Positions 6,351 to 12,974 are shown, counted from the stretch's first letter. The stretch is DNA of 12,974 nucleotides from Propionibacterium sp. (GCA_012719335.1 JAAYAO010000381.1:1-12974); one strand, 5' to 3'. Program-made: numbers and translations. Notes: a model not told the origin generated them from the sequence alone.

Positions 6351-6851
6351 GTGACCGAAATGGATTCTTCGAGCCGGGGCCTGCCGCTGGTCGGGGTGGG
6401 CACCGACGTCCACCGGCTGGTGCCGGGTGTGCCGATGTGGGTTGCCGGTCTGCACTTTCCCGATGAGCAGGTCGGCCCCGAGGGCCACTCGGACGGGGAC
6501 GTGGCCTGCCACGCCGCCTGCGACGCGCTCTTCTCCGCGGCCGGGCTGGGAGATATGGGCAGCAACTACGGCACCAGTGACCCGCAATGGGCCGCCGCCT
6601 CCGGGGTGGCCTTCCTGACCGAAACCCGGCGCCGGCTGACCGAAGCCGGCTGGGTGATCGGCAATGTGGCGGTTCAGGTGATCGGCAACCGCCCCCGGAT
6701 GGCGGCCAGACGCGCCGAGGGGGAACGGGTGATGTCCGAAGCGCTGGGCGCCCCCGTGTCGATCTCGGCGACCACCACCGACGGGCTGGGCTTCACCGGC
6801 CGCGGCGAGGGGATCGCCGCCGTGGCGACCGCCGTGGTCATCCGCGGCTGA
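6351..6851 (+). CDS. ispF: 2-C-methyl-D-erythritol 2,4-cyclodiphosphate synthase
   Basis: Forms the cyclic diphosphate of methylerythritol with release of CMP, in the MEP isoprenoid pathway; a cytoplasmic trimer with Zn at the active site. From GTG 6351 the protein has 166 residues. Metal ligands are Asp19 and His21 in GTDVHRL and His54 in the HAACD segment after [13 protein letters not shown] follows, then [10 protein letters not shown] at the cytidine pocket and [18 protein letters not shown] at the C terminus. All resemble mycobacterial IspF, including the GTDVH form. One Lys usually found in the RPK turn is Arg here. GGA at 6341–6343 favours GTG 6351; ATG 6360 is the alternative. In mycobacteria ispD sits between carD and ispF; here only a terminator and short gap do, so ispD must be elsewhere. 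Confidence 0.95.
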   Translation: MTEMDSSSRGLPLVGVGTDVHRLVPGVPMWVAGLHFPDEQVGPEGHSDGDVACHAACDALFSAAGLGDMGSNYGTSDPQWAAASGVAFLTETRRRLTEAGWVIGNVAVQVIGNRPRMAARRAEGERVMSEALGAPVSISATTTDGLGFTGRGEGIAAVATAVVIRG

Positions 6852-6856
6852 GGGCT

Positions 6857-6894
6857 GGTTTCGACACGGCCGCTGTGCGGCCTGCTCAACCGAC
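6857..6894 (+). repeat. REP-like element, copy C
   Basis: GGTTTCGACAC flank, stem GGCCGC (6868–6873) / GCGGCC (6877–6882) with a TGT loop, then GCTCAACCGAC. It begins 5 bp after the ispF stop, so its hairpin may also mark the 3' end of that transcript. Confidence 0.8.
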
Positions 6895-6913
6895 GCGGTG
6901 ATTCTCGCCGGCT

Positions 6914-6951
6914 GGTTTCGGCATGGCCGCTGCGCGGCCTGCTCAACCGAC
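6914..6951 (+). repeat. REP-like element, copy D
   Basis: A direct repeat of copy C, 57 bp downstream. It has the same stem and the same GCTCAACCGACG flank; the differences are GGCAT for GACAC in the left flank and TGC for TGT in the loop. Confidence 0.8.
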
Positions 6952-6972
6952 GCCGGGGCTCAGCTCGACGCT

Positions 6973-7009
6973 GGTTGAGCCGGGCCCGGAGGGCCCGTGT
7001 CGAAACCCC
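6973..7009 (-). repeat. REP-like element, copy E
   Basis: GGTTGAGC flank, stem GGGCCC (6982–6987) / GGGCCC (6991–6996), then GTGTCGAAACCCC. It is opposite in orientation to copies C and D and almost identical to copy B at 4811–4849, about 2.1 kb away. Confidence 0.8.
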
Positions 7010-7032
7010 GCGACCTGAACCGTCCGACGTCA

Positions 7033-7072
7033 GTGAGCCATGTCGACCTGTGCTGAGCCCTGTCGAAGTACC
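7033..7072. repeat. Two degenerate copies of a second short repeat
   Basis: GTGAGCCATGTCGACCTG (7033–7050) and TGCTGAGCCCTGTCGAAGTA (7051–7070) are tandem variants of a TGAGCC–TGTCGA motif, distinct from the GGTTTCGACACG family. They sit just past the stop of the first peptidase gene. Confidence 0.5.
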
Positions 7073-7083
7073 GCGCCCCGCGG

Positions 7084-8196
7084 TCAGCGGACCTGTTCGG
7101 AGGGAACCACCCAGGCGTTGCAGGCGCCGATGTCGCCGGCGTTCAGGCCGGTGGTGCCCCAGCGCTGGCGGGTTTCGCCCAGGCCGTGATCGCCCTCGAT
7201 GTCCGGGTCGCCGGACAGCGAGTCGTCACCGATGTCGTGATAGATCTGCAGCAGGGCCTGCAGGCCGGCCTCGTCGATACCCATCGCCTGCACATTCGCC
7301 CGAACCCACATTGCGGACCAACAGTCCGCCTGGGCCTCCGCCCGGCGGGTCATCTCCATCCGCTCCGAGTCGCTCATCTGGCTGCTCAGCGCCACGAAGG
7401 CCCCGAAGATGCCGGTACGACCCTGCAGGAAGTGGGCGAACTCGTGGGCCATCACGACCTCGATGCCGAGCGGGGTGCCGGCCACCTGGGGCAGTGCCCG
7501 GTGCAGATCGGCGTGGTAGTAGATCAACTGGTCGGCGCCGCAGTAGAAGGCGTTGACGTAATCGACCGTGCCGCAGCCGGTGGTGATCGGCCCCGAATAG
7601 ACGGTGATCGTCGGGCGGAACATCTCGATGCCCTGCTCCGACAACGGCCGGTCCCAGACGTGCATCAGACAGGCGCTGAAGTCGTTCATCGCATCCTGCA
7701 GTTGCTGATCACTCAGGCCGGACGCATCCATCGGCGCCAGTTCGCAGTTCACGTTGTCGGGGGCGGTGCCGTTGTAGGACGGGTTCTCGCGCAGCAACTG
7801 CCACGCCTCCTCCTCCGAACCCGGCAACATCAACTGGTCGGGGGCGGTATCGGTGGCCGGCGGAGCCTGGTAGTCCTCGTACTCATAGCCCCCACCGGCG
7901 CCACGACCCACCAGCAGCACGACCACGAAGGCGACCAGGGCGAGCGTGCAGACGCCGACCAGAATCCCCAGGATCTTCTTCTGGACATTCGAGCCGCGCG
8001 GCCCGGACGGGGTCGGCTGTTGCCAGGCACCCTGCTGTTGCCAAGCACCCTGCTGTTGCCAGCCCCCGGGCTGCTGGAAACCACCGGCGCGATGCGGCTG
8101 CTGCCATCCGCCACCACCGAACTGGGGTTGCTGCCACTGACCACCTGGCCGATTCGGCTGGTGACCACCTTGCTGCCAATTTCCCGGGTGCGACAC
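7084..8196 (-). CDS. Membrane-anchored neutral zinc metallopeptidase, paralogue 1
   Basis: Putative secreted-side protease of the YpfJ/neutral zinc metallopeptidase type; substrate unknown. The 370 residues fall into three parts. First is a Gln/Trp/Gly/Pro-rich tail (1–70) with tandem WQQQGA units. Then comes KK followed by one transmembrane helix (75–96), so the tail should be cytoplasmic. The rest is an extracytoplasmic domain with zinc motif HEFAH (251–255) and a third ligand Glu287 in AEAQADC. Six cysteines outside the membrane (151, 176, 208, 219, 292, 359) could form three disulfides. The catalytic residues are intact. It is the last of three same-strand paralogues. GTG 8196 has no ribosome binding site, but a TAAGAT box ends 6 bp upstream, so it may be read from a leaderless transcript of its own. 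Confidence 0.85.
   Translation of the reverse strand: MSHPGNWQQGGHQPNRPGGQWQQPQFGGGGWQQPHRAGGFQQPGGWQQQGAWQQQGAWQQPTPSGPRGSNVQKKILGILVGVCTLALVAFVVVLLVGRGAGGGYEYEDYQAPPATDTAPDQLMLPGSEEEAWQLLRENPSYNGTAPDNVNCELAPMDASGLSDQQLQDAMNDFSACLMHVWDRPLSEQGIEMFRPTITVYSGPITTGCGTVDYVNAFYCGADQLIYYHADLHRALPQVAGTPLGIEVVMAHEFAHFLQGRTGIFGAFVALSSQMSDSERMEMTRRAEAQADCWSAMWVRANVQAMGIDEAGLQALLQIYHDIGDDSLSGDPDIEGDHGLGETRQRWGTTGLNAGDIGACNAWVVPSEQVR
8018..8061 (-). repeat. 18-bp coding tandem repeat in paralogue 1
   Basis: Units 8018–8035 and 8036–8053 differ by one base, and a third partial unit follows. Read on the minus strand they encode WQQQGA repeats of the cytoplasmic tail. Confidence 0.75.
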
Positions 8197-8202
8197 GCGG
8201 AC

Positions 8203-8208
8203 ATCTTA
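8203..8208 (-). promoter_or_regulatory. Putative -10 box of paralogue 1
   Basis: TAAGAT on the minus strand lies 6 bp from GTG 8196, in the 69-bp gap after the paralogue 2 stop. Spacing suits a leaderless transcript. No -35 consensus is recognisable. Confidence 0.4.
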
Positions 8209-8265
8209 GACAGATGAGGGGCCGAAGCGTGTCCCGTCGATGGCGGATGGGCGTCCGCGGGCGCC

Positions 8266-9324
8266 TCAGCTCACCTCGTCATCGGATGCCGACCAGGTAT
8301 TGCAGGTGCCGATAGTCGTCGATTCGGAGCCCCGCAGGTACCAGCCCTGCCGATTCTCCCCCTTGCCGTGGGTGTGCCCACCCATCTGGGAGAACACCCC
8401 CGAGACGGCCTGGATCGCCGCCTCGTCCAAACCGGTGGCGCGTTGGTTGGCCCGTACCCACTCGCCGGTCCAACAATCGGCCTGCAACTCGGTGCGGCGA
8501 CTCAGGTTGTAGGCGAACTCGGATTCCGGCTCGGGGTAGCGCAACAGGGCATAGGCGCCCATGATGCCGGTGCGGCCCTGCAGGAAGTGCGCGAACTCGT
8601 GCGCCATCACCGCTTCGATACCGAAGGGGGTGTCACCCACCGACCTGGTGTCGGGATGGGTGTGCAGGGTGTAGTTGTAGTACAGCATCTGATCGGCGCC
8701 GCAATAGAACGCGTTCGGCTCATCACCGGGTTTCACCCCGCAGGCGGTTTCGATGTCGCCGGTGTAGACGGTCAGCTTGGGACGGAACATCGTCACGCCC
8801 TGTTCGGTCATCGGCCGATCCCACACCCGCATCAGGCAGGCGGTCAGGTCGTTCAACATCACCTGCAGATCCTCCGGGGACACCCCCTCGGCGTCGATCG
8901 GGGTGATCGCGCAGTTGACCCTCTCCGGCAGAGTGCCCGGGTACGATTTGTTGTTGCGCAGAATCTCCCAGGCCTCCTCCTCGGAGGCCGGGATCTCCAA
9001 CTGATCGGGTTGGGTGTCGCTGACCGGGGGCGCCTCGTAGTCCTCGAAGTCGTAGCCGGGGTCACGATCGGCGAACAGCAGCAGGGCGACGAAAGCGCCG
9101 AGCGCGATCACGCACACGGCCACCAGGATTCCCAGTACCTTCTTCATCGGGCTGCCGGCGGGCGGGCCCGGGGTCAGGGACGGCTGCTGCTGGTGTTGTT
9201 GCTGATGCCAGGCGCCCTGCTGGTGCCAGCCACCACCACCGGCGACGGTCGGCGGTTGCCATTGATGCCCGCCCTGCCAGGTCTGCTGCCCGGGCCCGGG
9301 CGCGGGCCAGTTCGAATGGGCCAT
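8266..9324 (-). CDS. Membrane-anchored neutral zinc metallopeptidase, paralogue 2
   Basis: Same architecture as its neighbours, 352 residues from ATG 9324. The cytoplasmic tail (1–59) is rich in His, Gln and Trp, with GAWHQQQHQQQ in place of the WQQQGA repeats. KK and a transmembrane helix (about 63–84) follow. The outer domain has HEFAH at 242–246 and Glu279 in ELQADC. ACLMRVWDRPM, NAFYCGADQMLYY and a late Cys in GTCNTW correspond to the segments of the other two. GTG 9336 would give a longer form, but AAGGG lies only just beside it, 11 bp before ATG 9324. The MAHSNW start also lines up with MSHPGNW and MSNPPGSW of the paralogues. The gap to paralogue 3 is 61 bp. Substrate and biological role are unknown. 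Confidence 0.85.
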   Translation of the reverse strand: MAHSNWPAPGPGQQTWQGGHQWQPPTVAGGGGWHQQGAWHQQQHQQQPSLTPGPPAGSPMKKVLGILVAVCVIALGAFVALLLFADRDPGYDFEDYEAPPVSDTQPDQLEIPASEEEAWEILRNNKSYPGTLPERVNCAITPIDAEGVSPEDLQVMLNDLTACLMRVWDRPMTEQGVTMFRPKLTVYTGDIETACGVKPGDEPNAFYCGADQMLYYNYTLHTHPDTRSVGDTPFGIEAVMAHEFAHFLQGRTGIMGAYALLRYPEPESEFAYNLSRRTELQADCWTGEWVRANQRATGLDEAAIQAVSGVFSQMGGHTHGKGENRQGWYLRGSESTTIGTCNTWSASDDEVS

Positions 9325-9385
9325 CACTTCTGCCACCCTTCAACGCTGCGAGCTGTTGCGAGAAATCCGATCCGGGGCGAGAGCT

Positions 9386-10498
9386 TCATCGAACCTGCTC
9401 CTCGGGGGCCGTCCAACTGTTGCACTGGTGCACCTCTCCGGTGCCGAGACCGATCTCGAACCAGGCCCGACGAATCTCGGGCGCACCGTGGTTGCGGTAT
9501 TCGGGCGCATCGGGATCGTCACCGATGGATTCGATCAAGGTGATCAGCCCCGCCACCACGCCGTCGTCCACCTCGAGTGCGGTCATGTTCGCCCGCACCC
9601 ACTGTGCCGCCAGACAATCGGCCTGCACCTCGGAGCGGCGGGTCAGCGCGAGGATCTCCTCGTCGGTCATCGTGGCCATCAAGCGGTGCCGGGCGCCGGT
9701 GATACCGGCCCGGCCCTGGATGAAATGTGCGAACTCGTGGCTGAGCACGGTCTCGGCGCCCAGCGGCGTGTTCACCGTCGGCAGTGCCCGGTGCAGTTCG
9801 AGGTGGTAGTAGAGCATCTGGTCGGCCCCGCAGTAGAAGGCGTTGTACTCGTCGGCGGCGATGGTGCCGCAGGCGGTGCTCATTTCACTGGCGTAGACGG
9901 TGATGCTCGGGCGGAACATGGTGAGCCCCTGCGCGGCGAGCGGCCGGTCCCAGACCCGCATCAGGCAGGCGCTGAAGTCGTTCATCCGCTCCTGCAACGT
10001 GGCCTGATCCAGCCCGTCCAGATCCATCGGGGTGATCTCACAGTTCACGTGGTCGGGCGCCACCGCTGGGTAGGCCGTGTTGTTGCGCAGAATCTCCCGG
10101 GCCTCCTCGTCGGTGGCCGGAATCTGCACCTGGTCGGGGGCATTCTCGGTGACCGGCGGGGCTTCGTAATCCTCGTGGGCATAGTCGGGGCCGCGGTTGA
10201 GAATCAGCAGGGCGACGAAACCTGCCAGCGCCAGCACGCAGGTCGCGAGCAGGATGCCGAGAATCTTCTTCTGCACGTTGCCACCGGACGGCGGCCCGGG
10301 CACGGGCTGGTGCCACGCGCCCTGTTGTTGCCAGGCCCCCTGTTGCTGCCAGCCAACCGGGGAGTGCGGGCCCGGCTGAGGTGGCCGGCCGGCGTACTGC
10401 CCGACCGGCATACCGGGCGGCGGGGCCTGATGCCAACCGGGGCCGGGCTGGGTCGGAGGCATGGCGTTGCCGGGCCACGACCCGGGTGGGTTCGACAT
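9386..10498 (-). CDS. Membrane-anchored neutral zinc metallopeptidase, paralogue 3 (first in transcription order)
   Basis: First of the three leftward genes, 370 residues. The Pro/Gly-rich cytoplasmic tail (1–74) ends in VGWQQQGAWQQQGAW, the repeat shared with paralogue 1. KK and a transmembrane helix (about 79–100) follow. The outer domain holds HEFAH (254–258) with third ligand Glu290 in EVQADC, plus the cysteine-bearing segments ACLMRVWDRP, CGT, NAFYCGADQMLYYH and QCNSW. The start ATG 10498 has a good GGAGG 6 bp upstream, the best translation signal of the three. Its promoter should lie in the 352-bp gap shared with the divergent DUF2207 gene. The metal ligands are intact, so an active protease is expected, but no target can be named. 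Confidence 0.87.
   Translation of the reverse strand: MSNPPGSWPGNAMPPTQPGPGWHQAPPPGMPVGQYAGRPPQPGPHSPVGWQQQGAWQQQGAWHQPVPGPPSGGNVQKKILGILLATCVLALAGFVALLILNRGPDYAHEDYEAPPVTENAPDQVQIPATDEEAREILRNNTAYPAVAPDHVNCEITPMDLDGLDQATLQERMNDFSACLMRVWDRPLAAQGLTMFRPSITVYASEMSTACGTIAADEYNAFYCGADQMLYYHLELHRALPTVNTPLGAETVLSHEFAHFIQGRAGITGARHRLMATMTDEEILALTRRSEVQADCLAAQWVRANMTALEVDDGVVAGLITLIESIGDDPDAPEYRNHGAPEIRRAWFEIGLGTGEVHQCNSWTAPEEQVR
10323..10358 (-). repeat. 18-bp coding repeat in paralogue 3
   Basis: Two adjacent 18-bp units (10323–10340, 10341–10358), the second more diverged, encode the WQQQGA-type repeats in the tail and resemble those at 8018–8061. Confidence 0.55.
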
Positions 10499-10850
10499 CG
10501 GTAACCTCCACGTTCTGCGTCGGTGGTCGTAACCGAGCCGTCCGACGATTCCTCGTGACGGTTCGGAATGCGTTTGCTCAGGCTAGTCGGCCGCAGTGTC
10601 CCGGGTCACACGGTTCGGGGTATCGGTCACGTTATCGAGCCGAGCGTGGATGGTCTGTCCCCGACGGTGTCATCCCCGCCGCACCGTTCTGCCCCGAAGG
10701 TCGCCCGGGTGGTCAACCAAGGTGAACCGGCGGCGGCCCGGGGGTGGCGCCACGTCGTGCCGGTGCGGTTGAGTCGTCAAAGGTGTTCGTCCGCCCGACC
10801 CCGTCGGTGTGGAATAGTTGGCCCAGTCCCGCACCCGATGGAGGTCAGCA
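10499..10850. promoter_or_regulatory. Divergent control region between paralogue 3 and the DUF2207 gene
   Basis: This 352-bp gap contains the ribosome binding sites of both genes: GGAGG read on the minus strand at 10507–10511, and GGAGGT at 10840–10845. A TAGCCT box read leftward near 10580 fits TANNNT but is weak. No convincing operator, riboswitch or small gene was recognised. Its length leaves room for a regulator site. Confidence 0.5.
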
Positions 10851-12554
10851 GTGTCAGCAGTACTGAGGGCGAGACGCGGTTTGGTCGCAGCTGTGGCAAT
10901 CGCGCTGCTCGCCGTGTTCGCCTTGGTGTCATCACCACTTACCGCCCGGGCCGAGGGCGAGGCCGAGTCGGTCGATGTTCAGGTCACCATCGCCGGCGAC
11001 GGCGCGGTCACCGTGGAGCAGACCTTCACCTTCGCCGGCGGCGCCCCCTCGACCTTCGAACAACGGCTGGCCCAGCGCCGCGGCATCATCGACGACCGCG
11101 AGTACCGCTACCGGGTCAGCGATGTGACGGTGACGGCCGGCGGCCAGGATGTGGCCCCGACCGTCGAAACCGAAGGTGACACCGCGGTGATCACCGCGGA
11201 CACCGAGGGCATCACCGAACCGGTGACCGTCAGCTACACCGTCACCGGTGCCGCGGTGAACATCGAGGACGCGACCGCCGTGCAATGGCCGATCGTCCAG
11301 GGCCTGAACTTCCCGGTGGCCGAGGTCAGCGGTGACATTCGGGTGCCGGGGCTGTTCCGCTACCTGCGCTGCACCGCCGGCCCGCCGAACAGCACCGATC
11401 CGTGCCAGATGATCGCCGGGGGCACCGAATACGAACGCTTCCCGCAGTTCCGGCACGGTGCGCTGGGTGCCGGCGAGATGCTGGCCCTCGACATCGGCTT
11501 CGACCCGGTCGTCGTCGCGGCCAACGAGGACGTGCACCAGAACTGGACGATCGGGCGCGCCTTCTCGGTGTCGCCGCTGCCGCTGGCCATCGCCGGTGCG
11601 ATCCTGCTGCTGGGTGCCCTCGGCCTGTACCTGTTGCACCGCAAGGCCGGCTCCGACGCCTCCGCCGGCGGCAAGGTCACCCCGATCGCGGAGTTCCACC
11701 CCGTCGGGGAGGGCCGCACCGAGTTCCGGGTGCTCGGGGACGTTCGTCCGGGTCATGTCGGCACCGTCGCCGACGAGCGGGTCGACCCGATCGACGTGAC
11801 CGCCAGCCTGCTCGATCTCGCGATTCGCAAGCACCTGGTCATCGAGGAGCTGCCGCGCGAAACCGAGTTCGCGCCCACCGACTGGGTCTTCCACCGGGTG
11901 GACGGGCCGACCGACGACCTGCCCCCCTTCGAGGTGGAGCTGCTCGACGCGGTGGCCCCCGAGAACGCCGAGACCCCGGTGCGGGTGTCGACGATCGGGC
12001 CGGCCGTCAACGAGTCCATCGGCCGGGTGCAGTCGGCGCTGTACGACGAGGTGGTCGACAAGGGCTGGTACGAGCGTCGCCCCGACGACACCCGCAGCTC
12101 CTGGAACCGCTGGGGCTTCGCGTTGCTCGGGCTGGGCATCCTGGCCACCATCGTGTTGGCGATCTTCACCCAGTTCGGCCTGGTCGGTCTGGCGATCACC
12201 CTGGTCGGCCTCGGCCTGTTGTTCGTGGCCCAGGAGATGCCGTCGCGCACCGTGAAGGGCTCGGCCCTGCTCGCCGGGATGGGTGCCCTGCGCGGTGACC
12301 TGTTGACCCACCCGACCGACCAGATGCCGCCGGGGCACAAGTACCACGAGTTGTCCGAGGTGCTGCCCTACGCGGTGGTGCTCGGTGGTGCCGACCGTTG
12401 GTTGAAGGCGATCGTGGCCGCCGACGACGACGACACCTCCGACGAGCGCGACCTGTTCTGGTACCACGGGCCGAAGGGTTGGCACATGTCCGACCTGCCC
12501 GCGTCCTTGCGCAACTTCGTCACCACGGTCTCCGGCAGCTTGTTCTCCCGCTGA
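10851..12554 (+). CDS. DUF2207 (YciQ-like) membrane protein
   Basis: Predicted membrane protein of unknown function. From GTG 10851 it has 567 residues. A signal peptide (about 1–34) has a likely cut after TARA. A beta-rich outer domain follows (35–240) with the family-like run RRGIIDDREYRYRVSDVTV and two cysteines (184, 195). Then come a transmembrane helix (about 243–262), a cytoplasmic region of about 160 residues, a helical hairpin of two membrane segments (about 421–440 and 443–461), and a C-terminal part with LSEVLPYAVVLGGADRW, a DUF2207 hallmark. The glycine-rich tail usual in the family is absent; it ends GSLFSR. GGAGGT 5 bp before GTG 10851 decides the start over TTG 10818. It diverges from the peptidase cluster and converges on hppA. 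Confidence 0.87.
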   Translation: MSAVLRARRGLVAAVAIALLAVFALVSSPLTARAEGEAESVDVQVTIAGDGAVTVEQTFTFAGGAPSTFEQRLAQRRGIIDDREYRYRVSDVTVTAGGQDVAPTVETEGDTAVITADTEGITEPVTVSYTVTGAAVNIEDATAVQWPIVQGLNFPVAEVSGDIRVPGLFRYLRCTAGPPNSTDPCQMIAGGTEYERFPQFRHGALGAGEMLALDIGFDPVVVAANEDVHQNWTIGRAFSVSPLPLAIAGAILLLGALGLYLLHRKAGSDASAGGKVTPIAEFHPVGEGRTEFRVLGDVRPGHVGTVADERVDPIDVTASLLDLAIRKHLVIEELPRETEFAPTDWVFHRVDGPTDDLPPFEVELLDAVAPENAETPVRVSTIGPAVNESIGRVQSALYDEVVDKGWYERRPDDTRSSWNRWGFALLGLGILATIVLAIFTQFGLVGLAITLVGLGLLFVAQEMPSRTVKGSALLAGMGALRGDLLTHPTDQMPPGHKYHELSEVLPYAVVLGGADRWLKAIVAADDDDTSDERDLFWYHGPKGWHMSDLPASLRNFVTTVSGSLFSR

Positions 12555-12567
12555 CCCGAAACGCCGA

Positions 12568-12600
12568 AAGGGGGCCGATCCACTGCGGATCGGCCCCCTT
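12568..12600. terminator. Bidirectional terminator between DUF2207 gene and hppA
   Basis: A perfect 14-bp stem (12568–12581 with 12587–12600; AAGGGGGCCGATCC and its complement) with a 5-nt loop lies 13 bp after the DUF2207 stop and 14 bp past the hppA stop. AA/TT at its base gives each strand a short U-run. Confidence 0.88.
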
Positions 12601-12614
12601 CGTGCGTCCGGGGA

Positions 12615-12974
12615 TCAGTCGTCGCGACCGGCCCGGTCGTCCTCGGTCAAGCCCTCCAGCAGGCCCTCCCGGCTGGGTGCGTGATGCCCCTCGGCGTCCC
12701 ACTCGGGGTTGCCCGGCAGACCGTCCAGACCCGGGTGCGGTTCCTCACCCTTGCCCGCGATGGCCATGCCGCGCGAACTGCTCCACACCGCGACGCCGAC
12801 CCCGAGGGCGGCCGCGACACCGGCGATCGCGAAGCGCAGGTAGTTCTCGTCGCCACCCAGGGCCGACATGGTGACCACCGCGGGAGCGATCAGCACCGCC
12901 ACCAGGTTCATCACCTTCAACAGCGGGTTGATCGCCGGGCCGGCGGTGTCCTTGAACGGGTCGCCCACGGTGTC
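12615..12974 (-). CDS. hppA: Membrane-bound proton-translocating pyrophosphatase, C-terminal part
   Basis: Couples pyrophosphate hydrolysis to proton (or Na+) pumping across the membrane. Only the last 119 residues are in the window; the gene continues beyond base 12974. They open with [20 protein letters not shown], the conserved pyrophosphate-binding segment and helix of the family. Two membrane segments follow ([18 protein letters not shown], and [20 protein letters not shown]). The residue that separates K+-dependent from K+-independent types is outside the window, so the subtype cannot be read. After the last helix there is a tail of about 50 acidic, Gly/Pro-rich residues ending RAGRDD, longer than the short ends of many family members. 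Since these enzymes have 16 helices with both ends outside the cytoplasm, the tail should face outward. Confidence 0.93.
   Translation of the reverse strand, partial: DTVGDPFKDTAGPAINPLLKVMNLVAVLIAPAVVTMSALGGDENYLRFAIAGVAAALGVGVAVWSSSRGMAIAGKGEEPHPGLDGLPGNPEWDAEGHHAPSREGLLEGLTEDDRAGRDD

Noticed and set aside
4724..7009. CRISPR array or transposon interpretation of the repeats
   Set aside because: Repeats are irregularly spaced and in both orientations, no unique equal-length spacers, no cas or transposase gene in the window.
8018..8061. Intergenic-type microsatellite
   Set aside because: The 18-bp unit keeps frame and encodes the WQQQGA repeats of paralogue 1, so it is coding.
7186..8217. 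343-codon plus-strand frame opposite peptidase paralogue 1
   Set aside because: The minus frame carries HEFAH, a membrane helix and paralogues; the plus frame is an antisense shadow.
10932..12485. Long open frame (517 codons) on the minus strand opposite the DUF2207 gene
   Set aside because: Antisense to a well-supported gene; composition is His/Gly/Arg/Val-rich low-complexity typical of GC-rich shadow frames, with no motif.

Overview
The window is high-GC, densely coded DNA from an actinomycete, most likely of the Propionibacteriales/Propionibacteriaceae type. That placement is an inference from base composition, from GTG starts, from the gpmA–phoU–senX3–regX3 and lpqE–carD–ispF gene orders shared with mycobacteria and relatives, and from GGTTTCGACACG/GCTCAACC intergenic repeats of a kind seen in such genomes. 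No species can be named from the sequence.

Left part (1–4712): the end of a phosphoglycerate mutase gene (gpmA), then a phosphate-response block. phoU points left. A SenX3-type sensor histidine kinase and its RegX3-type OmpR-family regulator point right and are divergent from phoU. A PRPP-synthetase-like gene with several altered active-site positions follows. The middle (4713–7083) has a repeat-rich spacer, an LpqE-like lipoprotein (leftward) divergent from carD (rightward, ended by a canonical terminator), then ispF of the MEP isoprenoid pathway, then a second repeat-rich spacer. In mycobacteria ispD lies between carD and ispF; it is absent here.

Right part (7084–12974): three tandem, leftward genes encode paralogous one-pass membrane proteins. 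Each has a cytoplasmic Gln/Trp/Pro/Gly-rich tail and an extracytoplasmic zinc-metallopeptidase domain of the YpfJ type, with the metal-binding residues intact in all three. A DUF2207 (YciQ-like) membrane protein diverges from them across a 352-bp spacer. It ends in a strong hairpin shared with the convergent 3' end of hppA (membrane proton-pumping pyrophosphatase), which runs off the right edge.

The genes mostly serve core physiology: phosphate sensing, glycolysis, nucleotide precursor supply, RNA polymerase control by CarD, isoprenoids and pyrophosphate energetics. The least explained items are the triplicated peptidase cluster with its low-complexity tails, the divergent PRPP synthetase, and a family of short REP-like elements whose flanks are constant while their hairpin stems are exchanged for different self-complementary sequences. 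No phage, insertion sequence, CRISPR array, tRNA or rRNA was seen.
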